Program-made: the position numbers and the translations under genes
Shown: one piece after another, positions 1 to 8,907 of the stretch
How the letters are laid out: each line of letters starts with the position of its first letter
Position numbering within the stretch: position 1 is the stretch's first letter
NCBI GenBank assembly: GCA_963821885.1
Contig: CAWGFN010000002.1
Span: 310,001-374,000, forward strand
From: Oleiagrimonas sp963821885
Lineage (GTDB): Bacteria > Pseudomonadota > Gammaproteobacteria > Xanthomonadales > Rhodanobacteraceae
Reading direction: 5' to 3'
Length of the DNA stretch: 64,000 nucleotides
The notes under the pieces: generated by a model
Database searches by the model: none
What the model was told of the DNA's origin: nothing
Seen by the model: the letters and a program-made list of their open reading frames with translations, nothing else

Positions 1-14
1 TTACACTGCGGCCG

Positions 15-758
15 ATGAAGACCGCCAAGCGATCGCTGACCCAACGCATCCTGCGCGCCGCGCTGTGGCTTGTGGCCATCTGGTTCATCGTCACCGAGTC
101 GATGGTGCTGATCCTGCGCTTCGTGCCGCCATGGACCAGCGCCTTCATGGTCGAACGCCGGATCGACGCCTGGCAACACGGCGAGAAGGATTTCCGGCTG
201 CGCTACCACTGGGTGCCCTGGTCGCGCATCAGCAAGCAGGTGCCGCTGGCGATGGTCGCCTCCGAGGACCAGAATTTCCCGTTCCACCACGGCTTCGACT
301 TCGGCTCGATCCGCAAGGCCATCGACACCGCCGAGGACGGCGGCCGCCTGCGCGGCGCCAGCACCATCAGCCAGCAGACCGCCAAGAACCTGTTCCTGTG
401 GAACGGCCGCAGCTTCGTGCGCAAGGGGCTGGAAGCCTATTTCACGGTGCTGCTGGAAGCGACCTGGCCCAAGCGCCGGATCCTCGAGGTCTACGTCAAC
501 ATCGCCGAAATGGGCAACGGCATCTACGGCGTGGATGCAGCCGGCCGGACCTACTTCCACACCACGCCGGACCATCTCGACGCGCGCCAGGGCGCGCTGC
601 TGGCGGCCGTCCTGCCCAATCCTCGCCGCATGCACGCCGATCGTCCCTCCGATTACGTGCTGCACCGGGTGGACTGGATCATGCAACAGATGCAACAGCT
701 GGGCGGCACCGCCTACGTGACCGAGAACACCCCCCCGCACCCGCGACGCCAGCCCTGA
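15..758 (+). CDS. mtgA: Monofunctional peptidoglycan glycosyltransferase MtgA
   Basis: Polymerises lipid II into glycan strands at the outer face of the inner membrane, without a transpeptidase domain. The 247-residue protein has one N-terminal membrane anchor (about residues 15-37) and then a GT51 domain. GT51 motifs are visible: ASEDQNFPFHHGFD with the catalytic Glu at residue 84, GASTISQQTAKNLF from residue 114, and VYVNIAEMGNGIYG. Length matches the family. The ATG at 15 gives a normal N-terminus, so the gene appears complete even though it starts at the window edge. The next gene follows after 39 bases on the same strand. Confidence 0.95.
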   Translation: MKTAKRSLTQRILRAALWLVAIWFIVTESMVLILRFVPPWTSAFMVERRIDAWQHGEKDFRLRYHWVPWSRISKQVPLAMVASEDQNFPFHHGFDFGSIRKAIDTAEDGGRLRGASTISQQTAKNLFLWNGRSFVRKGLEAYFTVLLEATWPKRRILEVYVNIAEMGNGIYGVDAAGRTYFHTTPDHLDARQGALLAAVLPNPRRMHADRPSDYVLHRVDWIMQQMQQLGGTAYVTENTPPHPRRQP

Positions 759-797
759 ACGGCTCTGGCAGAATGGCCCGTCGAAGGAGCCGCAACC

Positions 798-1766
798 ATG
801 CCCACACTGACCGTCGTCGTCCCCGCCTACAACGAGTCCGCGGGCCTGGCCGCCTTCCACCACCGGCTGCAGGCGGCGCTGGAAGCGCTGGATCTGGAGT
901 GGCGCGTGCTCTACGTCGACGACGGCAGCCGCGACGCCACCTGGGCGGCTATCCGCGCTCTGGCCGCCGAGGATCCGCGGGTGGACGGCCTCAGGCTGTC
1001 ACGCAATTTCGGCAAGGAAATCGCCCTCAGCGCCGGCCTCGACCATGCCGATGGCGATGCCGTGGTGGTCATCGACGCCGATCTGCAGGATCCGCCCGAA
1101 CTGATCGACGACCTGGTCCGCGCCTGGCGCGCCGGCCACGACGTGGTCTACGCCACGCGCACGGCGCGCGATGGCGAGAGCCGCTTCAAGCGCTTCACCG
1201 CCGCCGCCTTCTACCGGATCATGGAACGCCTGTCCGACACGCGGCTGCCGCGCGACACCGGCGATTTCCGCCTGCTGTCGCGACGCGCGGTGCTGGCCCT
1301 GCGCGAATTGCGCGAGCGCCAGCGGTTCATGAAGGGCCTTTTCAGCTGGATCGGCTATCGCCAGACCGGCGTGCCCTATCGCCGCCAGCCGCGCCACTCC
1401 GGGCGCAGCCGCTGGAGCTTCTGGCGGCTCATGAACCTGGCCATCGAGGGCATCACCTCGTTCTCCGTCGCGCCGCTGCGGCTGGCCACCTGGATCGGCC
1501 TGGCCTCGGCGCTGCTGGCCTTCAGCTACGGCAGCTGGGTGCTGGTCAAGGCCCTGATCTGGGGCGATCCCGTGCACGGCTACCCGAGCCTGGCCCTGAT
1601 GATCCTGTTCCTGGGCGGCGTGCAGCTGATGGCGCTCGGGGTGATCGGCGAATATCTCGGCCGGCTGTACGCCGAAAGCAAGCAGCGGCCGCTGTATTTC
1701 GTCGAGGACCGCCTGGCCGCGGCGGATGGACGCGAGGGCGTTTCTGACCCGGACCGATCGCGCTAG
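798..1766 (+). CDS. Family 2 glycosyltransferase, GtrB/DPM1-like, with C-terminal membrane helices
   Basis: Predicted to transfer a sugar from a nucleotide donor to polyprenyl phosphate on the cytoplasmic side of the inner membrane. The N-terminal GT-A domain starts TLTVVVPAYNE, with DDGS at residues 41-44 and DADLQDPPEL at 93-102, the usual nucleotide- and metal-binding positions of the DPM1/GtrB group. Two hydrophobic helices lie near residues 229-250 and 262-285, as in GtrB proteins. It could be an ArnC-like or O-antigen-modifying enzyme; the neighbours do not decide. An SD-like AAGGAG (785-790) precedes the ATG. It is far from the main polysaccharide locus. Confidence 0.88.
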   Translation: MPTLTVVVPAYNESAGLAAFHHRLQAALEALDLEWRVLYVDDGSRDATWAAIRALAAEDPRVDGLRLSRNFGKEIALSAGLDHADGDAVVVIDADLQDPPELIDDLVRAWRAGHDVVYATRTARDGESRFKRFTAAAFYRIMERLSDTRLPRDTGDFRLLSRRAVLALRELRERQRFMKGLFSWIGYRQTGVPYRRQPRHSGRSRWSFWRLMNLAIEGITSFSVAPLRLATWIGLASALLAFSYGSWVLVKALIWGDPVHGYPSLALMILFLGGVQLMALGVIGEYLGRLYAESKQRPLYFVEDRLAAADGREGVSDPDRSR

Positions 1767-1802
1767 ACTCGAAGCCGACACCAGTCGCCACGGGAGCAGC
1801 TC

Positions 1803-2231
1803 ATGCAGCAAGTCAGGCACCTGTTGGAAGCCAAGGGCAACCAGATCCACCACGTCGACCCGGACACGCCCGTGCTGGAGGCCATCAAGCGCATGGCCGA
1901 ACAGGGCGTCGGCGCCCTGCTGGTCATGCGCGGCGAGACCCTGGTCGGCATCGTTTCCGAACGCGACTACGCACGCAAGGTGGTGCTGCAGGGACGCGCC
2001 TCGGCGAGCACGCCGGTCAGCGAGATCATGAGCGCGAACGTGCTCACCGTCGGCCTCGACACCAGCATCGAGGAATGCATGCACCTGTGCACCGACAGCC
2101 GCGTGCGGCACCTTCCGGTGGTCGACGGTCCCAGCGTGGTCGGCGTGCTGTCGATCGGCGACCTGGTCAAGGCCGTGATCGACCACCAGGCCGAGGAAAT
2201 CGAGCAGCTGCAGCGCTACATCGCCAGCTAG
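1803..2231 (+). CDS. CBS-domain protein
   Basis: A 142-residue protein made almost entirely of two CBS domains, a Bateman module that usually binds adenine nucleotides or SAM. The first copy contains MAEQGVGALLVM and GIVSERDYARKVV. The second contains DSRVRHLPVVDG and GVLSIGDLVKAVI. No catalytic domain is attached, so a stand-alone sensory or regulatory role is likely; the partner is unknown. Its 3' end overlaps the 3' end of the convergent transporter gene by four bases. Confidence 0.9.
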   Translation: MQQVRHLLEAKGNQIHHVDPDTPVLEAIKRMAEQGVGALLVMRGETLVGIVSERDYARKVVLQGRASASTPVSEIMSANVLTVGLDTSIEECMHLCTDSRVRHLPVVDGPSVVGVLSIGDLVKAVIDHQAEEIEQLQRYIAS

Positions 2232-3541
2232 GAGCGGTCTTCCGACATCGTCTTCTCGGGCCGCAGACCGTCCGAGCGGTCCACGCGCGCGCCGATCCAC
2301 CCCGCGCCCAGTGCGAAGCCGGCACTGATGGCGGCCAGCGTGCCCAGCGTGGTGCCGGCAGCCTTGAGCAGGCTCAGGCCACTGGTGATGACCAGGTCAC
2401 CGAAGCGCCAGATCACCGTCTCGACGAAGTTCTTGCCCTTGTAGCGCGCCTCGCGCTCGGCGCGTGTGTACAGCGCGTTGCTGGCTGGCGCGACCATGCC
2501 GTAGAGGAAACCGCGGTTGGCGACCATCACCAGCGCCAGCAGCGGCACCATGGCCGTGATCCAGGCGAGGATTCCCCAGTGCATCCACGGCATCGGCACA
2601 TGGATGTCGCCGAACACGCCGAGGCTGCCGAACAACAGCAGATTGACGCCGGCAGCGACGACCAGGCACGCGCCGGGGCCCAGGCGCGACAGCAGCCAGC
2701 GGGTGGGGCCGATCTGCAGCACGATCACCAGCGCGTTGGCGGCCAGGTCAAGGTGTCCGTAGAACGCGGTGCGCGCCACCGCGGTGTCGAAGTGCCCCTT
2801 CACGTAATCGGCCATCAGCGCGTAGGCGAAGGTACCCGCGCCGTCGGACAGCAGCATCAGCATGGCCATGTAGCGCAGGAACGGCTGGGTGAACACCTGC
2901 CTTGCACCGGCCAGCAGCGAGCCACCGATGGCCGGGGCCGGACGACGCCCGGCATCGGTCGACACGGCCAGCCACAGCAGCAGGCCCAGCGCGGTGGCCA
3001 GCAAGCCCGCCGAGACCAGCAGAAGCGGCGCGTCGCCGAGCACGCCGACCAGCAGCGAGGTCAGGATCGGGCCGGCCACCGCGCCGATGGTGCCGCCGAT
3101 GCCGATCAGCGGGAACAGGCGACGGGCCTGCACGCTGGACCAGATGTCGGCCATCAGGCTCCAGAACAGCGACACCACGAACAGGTTGAAGATGCTGGTC
3201 CAGACGAAGAACACCGTGCCCAGCAGCCTGGCGCCGATGCGGTCCTGGTAGAGGAAGGCCGGGACGAAGGCGACCAGGCAGACGATGAAGAAACTGTAGC
3301 TCCACAGCATCAGCTGGCGACGCGGGAAACGCGACACCAGCATGCCGAAGAGCGGGGTCAGGGCCAGCATCGCGACGAAGGTGGCGCCGTAGAACAGCGG
3401 CAGCGAGATGGAACCCACCGCGCCGCTCAGCTGATCGCGCACCGGGCGGATCATGTAGTACGCGGTGAGCAGGAAGAAGAACACCAGCGCCGAAAGCGCC
3501 AGAGGCCGCCATTCGTCCCTGCGTATCTCGGTCATCGGCAT
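2228..3541 (-). CDS. MFS-type transporter resembling the Tlc/NTP-NDP exchange group
   Basis: Polytopic inner-membrane protein of about 437 residues with roughly 12 hydrophobic segments. The N-terminal motif FFFLLTAYYMIRPVRDQL resembles the signature region of bacterial relatives of the ATP/ADP translocase (Tlc) family. Substrate cannot be read from sequence, and free-living relatives are not shown to exchange nucleotides. The frame extends upstream to 3598, but that part overlaps the end of the M48 gene and has a low-complexity Pro/Arg leader, so the ATG at 3541 (or 3535) is preferred. It is probably last in an operon with lemA and the M48 protease. Confidence 0.8.
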   Translation of the reverse strand: MPMTEIRRDEWRPLALSALVFFFLLTAYYMIRPVRDQLSGAVGSISLPLFYGATFVAMLALTPLFGMLVSRFPRRQLMLWSYSFFIVCLVAFVPAFLYQDRIGARLLGTVFFVWTSIFNLFVVSLFWSLMADIWSSVQARRLFPLIGIGGTIGAVAGPILTSLLVGVLGDAPLLLVSAGLLATALGLLLWLAVSTDAGRRPAPAIGGSLLAGARQVFTQPFLRYMAMLMLLSDGAGTFAYALMADYVKGHFDTAVARTAFYGHLDLAANALVIVLQIGPTRWLLSRLGPGACLVVAAGVNLLLFGSLGVFGDIHVPMPWMHWGILAWITAMVPLLALVMVANRGFLYGMVAPASNALYTRAEREARYKGKNFVETVIWRFGDLVITSGLSLLKAAGTTLGTLAAISAGFALGAGWIGARVDRSDGLRPEKTMSEDRS

Positions 3542-3551
3542 GGGCGGGATC

Positions 3552-5618
3552 TCACGCCTCGCGCGAGGTCTCTTGGGCGGCCTCTTCGGCGGCGGCATGG
3601 TCGTCCGCGGCGTCGAAGGCGGTCAGGTGCTGCACCATGGGCGGCAGCGGACAATGCAGCGAGGCGCAGATCACGCGCAGGAGCTCGGCTTCGGCAAGAT
3701 TGACCTGCTGATCCTCGGTGATCGCCTCGGCCAGTCCACGCACCACCAGCTGCTTGTCGAATGGACGGATCCGGTCGATGCGCTCCAGCGCGCGGTCCAG
3801 CGCCGGCTGCCAGTCGTCGGGAACCGTGTAGACCGACCGGGTATTGGGCAGCGCCTCGTTCATGCCGCGCGCCCAGGCGCGGCGCGCGGCGTCATCGTCA
3901 TCGTGGCCCTGGCGGGCGACGATGGCGCACAGCGTGGCGTATTCGGTATCGACCTGGCGCAGGCGCAGGGCTCCGGGCACGAATCCGCCGGACGGATCGA
4001 GCGCATCGGCCAGCATCTGGCGCACCAGCTTGACCAGGCAGTACTCGTGCAGGTCCACCCGCTGGTCGGCGTTGACCATGGCCTGCAAGGTCTCCACCAG
4101 GCTCTCCAGGCGCGGACGCGGCTGGCGCTTGAGCTGCGGGAACGACAGCGCCACCAGCGGCAGGTGCAGCATCGGATGCAGGATCGACAGCGGCGGAAGC
4201 AGCGCCTCCACGCCCTCGGCCGTGCCGCTGCCGAAGCTGTTGTCGACCTGCAGCAGCTGCGCGTCGCGCACCTGCGGGTTGTCGTCCACCGCCAGCGCGA
4301 GCACCAGTTCAAGCGCGCCGGTGGCGTCCTGCGTCGCCTGCCGCAAGGCGTCCGGCAACTGCCGCTGCAGCTGGCCGGCCGCATGCATGTCATGCGCCTG
4401 CGGCTGGCCGATGCGCTCGCCGAGACGACTGGCATCCAGCGGCATCGGACGGTCGCTGCGCGGCAGAGTGACCGGCGTGGCCGCCGCCGCGGCCGCCACG
4501 GCGATGGTCGGCATGAATCCGGAGATCGAGGCGGAGGCGTCCTCGCCGCGACGCGCGCGCTGCGGATGCATCCAGGCGCGCGACAGCTGCTCGATTTCCT
4601 TCTCGTCGTAGGGCACGCCCAGGGCGCGGATGCGCTCGGGCAACGGCGGATGCGTGGCGAACAGCCGACTGAAGCGGCCCGGCTCGCCGAACAGCATGTG
4701 CGCCACCTCCTGGCGGTTGGAGGCCGACAGTTGCGAGCCTTCCTCCATCGCCGCGATCTTCTTCAGCGCGCCGGCGATGCCGTTGGTCTGGCGCGTGAAC
4801 TGCACCGCCGAGGCATCGGCCAGCGCTTCGCGCGAACGCGCCACCGCGGCCTGGATCAGGCGTCCGAAGAAAAAGCCCACGTAGCCCACCACCAGCAGCC
4901 CCACGCCGATCAGGACGATGTAGGCCGAACTGTCCTTGCGGCTGCGCACACGGCCGGTGGTCTGCATCAGGAAACGCCCGACGATGCCGACCACCAGGAT
5001 GCCGAACAGCAGCCCCATCAGGCGGATGTTAAGTCGCATGTCGCCGTTGAGCACGTGGCTGAACTCGTGCGCGATCACGCCCTGCAGCTCGTCGCGGGTC
5101 AGGCGGTCCAGGCAACCCTGGGTCACGCAGACCGCGGCATCGGACGGTGTGTAGCCGGCGGCGAAGGCATTGATGCCGGGCTCGGACTCGAGCACGAAGA
5201 TGTCCGGCACCGGCACCGAGGAGGCGATGGCGATCTCCTCCACCACGTTGCGCAACTTGCGCCAGGCCGGGTTGGTTGTGTCCGCCGGAACGAACGTGGC
5301 GCCCATCTGCTGGGCCACCGCCGAACCGCCCGAACGAAGGCTCAGCGTGCGGAACAGCGAGGCCAGGCCGATCAGCAACATGACGCCCACGCTGATCAGG
5401 ATGATCGTGCCGGGCGCGATGTCCACCCGCAGCAGGCTCGGCCCGTACTGGCCGGCGTCATACCCGCTCGGATCGATCTTCTCGGGATTCAGAAAGCCCA
5501 TCACCAGGATGACCACCAGATCCACGGCGGCCACCACGGCCACCACGGCAAGCGCGAACAGCGCCACGAAACTGCGGCTGCTGCGGCGTACTCGCGCCTG
5601 TTGGGCGAAGAAATCCAT
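3552..5618 (-). CDS. M48-family membrane zinc metalloprotease with C-terminal extension
   Basis: HtpX-like membrane protease of 688 residues, over twice the length of HtpX. Hydrophobic segments lie near residues 18-42 and 70-90, with more after the active site. The zinc motif HEFSH is at 184-188 and the third-ligand region SREALADASAVQF follows. From about residue 380 onward is a long soluble extension without protease motifs; its all-helical, acidic end resembles TerB-like regions, but that assignment is tentative. lemA lies 50 bases upstream on the same strand, a common pairing, and suggests a joint role in membrane-protein quality control. Confidence 0.9.
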   Translation of the reverse strand: MDFFAQQARVRRSSRSFVALFALAVVAVVAAVDLVVILVMGFLNPEKIDPSGYDAGQYGPSLLRVDIAPGTIILISVGVMLLIGLASLFRTLSLRSGGSAVAQQMGATFVPADTTNPAWRKLRNVVEEIAIASSVPVPDIFVLESEPGINAFAAGYTPSDAAVCVTQGCLDRLTRDELQGVIAHEFSHVLNGDMRLNIRLMGLLFGILVVGIVGRFLMQTTGRVRSRKDSSAYIVLIGVGLLVVGYVGFFFGRLIQAAVARSREALADASAVQFTRQTNGIAGALKKIAAMEEGSQLSASNRQEVAHMLFGEPGRFSRLFATHPPLPERIRALGVPYDEKEIEQLSRAWMHPQRARRGEDASASISGFMPTIAVAAAAAATPVTLPRSDRPMPLDASRLGERIGQPQAHDMHAAGQLQRQLPDALRQATQDATGALELVLALAVDDNPQVRDAQLLQVDNSFGSGTAEGVEALLPPLSILHPMLHLPLVALSFPQLKRQPRPRLESLVETLQAMVNADQRVDLHEYCLVKLVRQMLADALDPSGGFVPGALRLRQVDTEYATLCAIVARQGHDDDDAARRAWARGMNEALPNTRSVYTVPDDWQPALDRALERIDRIRPFDKQLVVRGLAEAITEDQQVNLAEAELLRVICASLHCPLPPMVQHLTAFDAADDHAAAEEAAQETSREA

Positions 5619-5668
5619 GGCGTGTCAGCGAGGCGTCAGGACGATTCCGGCAAACGCGACGCGGCGCA

Positions 5669-6256
5669 TCAGGTGAAGGACACCTGCGGCGCTTCCTTGT
5701 CGGCCGGGTCCTCGAGCTTGAACGACTCGGCGGGCTTGAATCCGAAATTGCCGGCGATCAGGGTGTTGGGAAACACCTCGCGCAGGTTGTTGTAGCCCAT
5801 CACCGCGTCGTTGTAGGCCTGCCGGGCGAAGGCAATGCGGTTTTCCGTGGAGGTCAGCTCCTCGGACAGCTGCATCATGTTCTGGTTGGCCTTCAGGTCC
5901 GGATAGGCCTCGGACACCGCGAACAGCCGGCCCAGCGTCTGGCTCAGCATGTTCTCGCTGCCGGACAGCTTCTTCATGGCCTCCGGATCGCCCGGATTGG
6001 CCTTGGCGCCGGCCAGGCCGGACACCGCCGTGTTGCGCGCCTGTATCACCGCTTCCAGGGTCTCGCGCTCGTGCTTGAGGTAGCCCTTGGCGGTTTCCAC
6101 CAGGTTGGGGATCAGGTCATGCCGTCGGGTCAGCTGCACGTCGATCTGGGCGAAGGCGTTCTTGTAGCCGTTGCGTGCCTTCACCAGGCCGTTGTAGATG
6201 CCGACCAGGTACCCGACAATCAGCACCAGAACGATGAGGACAATGATGGTAGTCAT
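5669..6256 (-). CDS. LemA family protein
   Basis: A 195-residue protein with an N-terminal membrane anchor (residues 3-22) followed by the conserved helical LemA domain. Family-typical stretches are visible: YNGLVKARNGYKNAFAQIDV, RRHDLIPNLVETAKGYLKHE, and the C-terminal YNNLREVFPNTLIAGNFGF. LemA proteins are commonly encoded next to M48/HtpX-type proteases, as here, but their biochemical role is not established. It is first in the minus-strand group lemA, M48 protease, transporter. The divergent serine hydrolase gene starts 49 bases away, so the short gap must carry both promoters. Confidence 0.92.
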   Translation of the reverse strand: MTTIIVLIVLVLIVGYLVGIYNGLVKARNGYKNAFAQIDVQLTRRHDLIPNLVETAKGYLKHERETLEAVIQARNTAVSGLAGAKANPGDPEAMKKLSGSENMLSQTLGRLFAVSEAYPDLKANQNMMQLSEELTSTENRIAFARQAYNDAVMGYNNLREVFPNTLIAGNFGFKPAESFKLEDPADKEAPQVSFT

Positions 6257-6305
6257 CGGTCATTCCCTATCCGCGCAAAGCGGTCCGTGTTCCGGCCAGC
6301 ATAGC

Positions 6306-7538
6306 ATGACCAAACGCCTGTTCCCCCGCCTTTTCCCGATGCTCGCATGGCTTGTGTGCGGGGCCTTCCAGGCCCATGCCGGCACCTTGCAGATGGCACG
6401 GCCGCAGGCCACTGCCGCCACCGTTCCGGCCACGCGGCTGAAGTCCGCGATCAAGGCCTACGACGGCTGGCTGGACGTGCTCGACACGCGGCGCGCGGTA
6501 CCCGGCCTGGCCACCGCGATCATTGTCGACCGGCGCGTCGCCTACGAGCGCGTGCTCGGCTATGCCGACACCGCGACCGACAGCCGCGTCACGCCCAACA
6601 CGGTGTTCCGCATCGCCTCGCTGTCCAAGGCCTTCGCCTCGGCACTGACCGGGATGCTGGTCGACAACGGACAGCTGCGCTGGGACACGCGGCTGGTCGA
6701 CATCCTGCCGTTCTTCGACCTCAGCACCAGCGGTGCCACCAGGCAGGCCACCGTCGGCGACATCCTCGGCCAGCGCCTGGGACTGCCGCGCAATGCCTAC
6801 GACACCCTGCTGGAAGCGGACGTGCCCTACCCCACGCTGGCGCGTGAGCTGGACCGCATCGACCTGCGTTGCCCGGTGGGCACCTGCTACAGCTACCAGA
6901 ACGTCGCCTTCAGCCTGATCGGCGACGTCGTGCATGCCCGTACCGGCGATTTCTACGGCCACGCGGTCGAGCGACGCCTGTTCCTGCCACTGGGCATGAC
7001 CACGGCGACCTATGGCCTGGAAGGCCTGGAGAACAGTCGCAGCTGGGCGCGTCCGCATCGCCGCAGGCATGGCGGCTGGATGCCGTTCCTGCCCGACGAA
7101 ACCTACTATCGGGTCGCACCGGCGGCGGGCGTCAACGCCAGCCTGCGCGACCTGGAGCAGTGGCTGATCGCGCAGATGGGCGGGCGCCCGGACGTGCTGT
7201 CGCCGGGCTTGCTCAAGGCGCTGCATGCGCCCGGTGTCGCCACGCCCATCGAGCGCCATGCCAGCCCGTGGCGACGCGCCCGCGTCAGGGACGCGCACTA
7301 CGCGCTGGGATGGCGCGTGTATGACTACGCCGGGCAGCGGCTGGTCTTCCATGCCGGCGCGGTGCAGGGCTACCGCGCCATGATCGGTTTCCTGCCGGGC
7401 CAGAACGTGGGCCTGGTGATCGTCTGGAATGCCGGGACCTCGGCGCCATCCGGACTGTTCCCGATGGTGCTCGACCGTTTGCTCGACCAGCCGTCCCGCG
7501 ACTGGGCAGGGATCAACGGACCACGCGCCCGCCACTGA
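6306..7538 (+). CDS. Secreted serine hydrolase, class C beta-lactamase fold
   Basis: A 410-residue exported penicillin-binding-like hydrolase. The ATG at 6306 gives a clean signal peptide (residues 1-25, ending FQAHA). Active-site motifs of the class C beta-lactamase/esterase superfamily are present: SLSK at 105-108 (nucleophile Ser105), YQN at 197-199, and HAG at 349-351 in the KTG position. HAG rather than KTG is more usual in esterases and D-aminopeptidases than in true beta-lactamases, so resistance should not be assumed. The substrate is unknown. A strong hairpin terminator follows at 7551. Confidence 0.88.
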   Translation: MTKRLFPRLFPMLAWLVCGAFQAHAGTLQMARPQATAATVPATRLKSAIKAYDGWLDVLDTRRAVPGLATAIIVDRRVAYERVLGYADTATDSRVTPNTVFRIASLSKAFASALTGMLVDNGQLRWDTRLVDILPFFDLSTSGATRQATVGDILGQRLGLPRNAYDTLLEADVPYPTLARELDRIDLRCPVGTCYSYQNVAFSLIGDVVHARTGDFYGHAVERRLFLPLGMTTATYGLEGLENSRSWARPHRRRHGGWMPFLPDETYYRVAPAAGVNASLRDLEQWLIAQMGGRPDVLSPGLLKALHAPGVATPIERHASPWRRARVRDAHYALGWRVYDYAGQRLVFHAGAVQGYRAMIGFLPGQNVGLVIVWNAGTSAPSGLFPMVLDRLLDQPSRDWAGINGPRARH

Positions 7539-7550
7539 ATGCGGCATGCG

Positions 7551-7580
7551 GAAAGGGCGGCGCCGAAGCACCGCCCTTTC
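7551..7580. terminator. Bidirectional hairpin terminator between convergent genes
   Basis: A perfect 10-bp stem (GAAAGGGCGG at 7551-7560 with CCGCCCTTTC at 7571-7580) closes a 10-base loop. It lies between the serine hydrolase and the convergent TonB-like gene. The A/T runs at the stem ends (GAAA and TTTC) would give weak U-tracts in both directions. Confidence 0.75.
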
Positions 7581-7604
7581 GATGGCAGACGCCGTTGACG
7601 ATGC

Positions 7605-8630
7605 CTACTGCTGGTTGCCCAGGGTGAAGCGGATGCGGCGGCTCATGGTCACCGGGAACGGCTGACCGTTGCGCAGCGCTGGACGGAACTTCCAGCGTTC
7701 GACCGCGCGCACGGCCTCGCGATCGAACACACGCTTGGGATCGGCATCGATCACCTTGGCATCGGTCACCGCACCATCGGTATCGACGGTGAACTGCACG
7801 TCCACCCAGCCCTGCTGTCGACGCAGGCGCGCGGCCGTCGGGTAGCGGGCCCGGACACTGCTGACCAGCACCGCATCCTGGATCTGCACCTGCCTGGTCT
7901 GCTGCGGCTGCGGCTGCGGGGCGCTCTCCTTCGGCGCCGACTGCGAAGCGGTCTCTTCCGGCGTCGACGCGTTCTTCTTCGCGTTCGCCTGCGCATCGGC
8001 CTGCTGCCTGCGCTCCGCCGCCGCCTGCTCCTGGCGACGCTGGGCCGCCTGCTGCTGGGCCAGCAACGCGGCCTGCGCCTGCTGCTGCTCCTTGGAGGCC
8101 GTCTTGCGCTGCGCGTCGAGCTTGGAACGCAGGATGGTCAGCGTGTAATTGTCCGGATCGGCCTTGGCCAGCAGATCGATCTCGCGCTGCGCATCGTTGA
8201 AGTTGCGATTGTTGATGTCCTGCTCGGCCTCGTTGGCACCGAACGGGAAGGTCTCGCGCAGGGCTTCCGCGGCCACGGGATTGCTGGGCTGGCGCTCGAG
8301 GACCTTGAGATAGAACTCGAAGGCGTTGTTGCCCGCGGGCGACAGCAACCGCTCTTCCTTGACCGCCTTGGCGGCCTCGGCCAGCAACTGGTCGGTGGAC
8401 ATCGCCGACACGTTCGCGGGCGGCGGAGTAGCCTTCGCGGCCGCCACCTTCTTGGCCACGACCTTGGGCGCATCCTCACTCTGGACCGCGTTCATGTGTG
8501 GCTGGATCACGAGGAACCAGCCCGCCACGGCGATCACGAGGATGATCAGGACGGTGAAGATCACATTGGGAGACACCGCGCCTCGGGCGCGGCCACGGTT
8601 CGATATAGACATTCGGGTATCCATGGTCAT
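7605..8630 (-). CDS. TonB-family energy-transducer-like protein
   Basis: A 341-residue inner-membrane-anchored protein. One transmembrane helix is near residues 23-42. It is followed by a periplasmic helical, Ala/Gln/Lys-rich coiled region (about 130-230). The C-terminal TonB domain contains ARYPTAARLRRQQGWVDVQF and AVERWKFRPALRNGQP. It probably couples to outer-membrane receptors or acts as a structural TonB-C protein. No exbB or exbD is nearby, so its energy partner is elsewhere. The start is uncertain: ATGs at 8630, 8624 and 8612 are all in frame and none has a strong SD. Confidence 0.85.
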   Translation of the reverse strand: MTMDTRMSISNRGRARGAVSPNVIFTVLIILVIAVAGWFLVIQPHMNAVQSEDAPKVVAKKVAAAKATPPPANVSAMSTDQLLAEAAKAVKEERLLSPAGNNAFEFYLKVLERQPSNPVAAEALRETFPFGANEAEQDINNRNFNDAQREIDLLAKADPDNYTLTILRSKLDAQRKTASKEQQQAQAALLAQQQAAQRRQEQAAAERRQQADAQANAKKNASTPEETASQSAPKESAPQPQPQQTRQVQIQDAVLVSSVRARYPTAARLRRQQGWVDVQFTVDTDGAVTDAKVIDADPKRVFDREAVRAVERWKFRPALRNGQPFPVTMSRRIRFTLGNQQ

Positions 8631-8810
8631 TCGCTACATTGCTGACAGATACCCGCGCCCCCTGTAGTTCCCCTGGTGAAGAACCCAGACCCTGCGGCCT
8701 GTTGCAGCGCGGATTCAAGCACAAGGTACCCCTATCGCGGGCCAGTGCCAATAGCTAAGTGCTTCTTCGGCAAGGGTACCTTGGCGAATCCGCCGCCGCA
8801 AAAACGAAAT

Positions 8811-8828
8811 GCCCCGGAAATCCGGGGC
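8811..8828 (-). terminator. Rho-independent terminator downstream of metJ
   Basis: An 8-bp GC stem (GCCCCGGA with TCCGGGGC) closes a 2-base spacer. Read on the minus strand it is followed by ATTTCGTTTTT, a good U-tract. It sits about 80 bases past the metJ stop. A second hairpin with arms CTCCCTG and CAGGGAG and an inner CGCC/GGCG stem lies at 8850-8876, closer to the stop. Confidence 0.7.
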
Positions 8829-8907
8829 AAATGCATGATTCCATGCCGACTCCCTGCGCCTTCGGCGTCAGGGAGCCCCGGCGTATCGTGTACGCCTTTT
8901 TCGTTGC

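Noticed and set aside
6306..7538. True class C beta-lactamase
   Set aside because: The third motif is HAG rather than KTG, and there is no AmpR-like regulator beside it.
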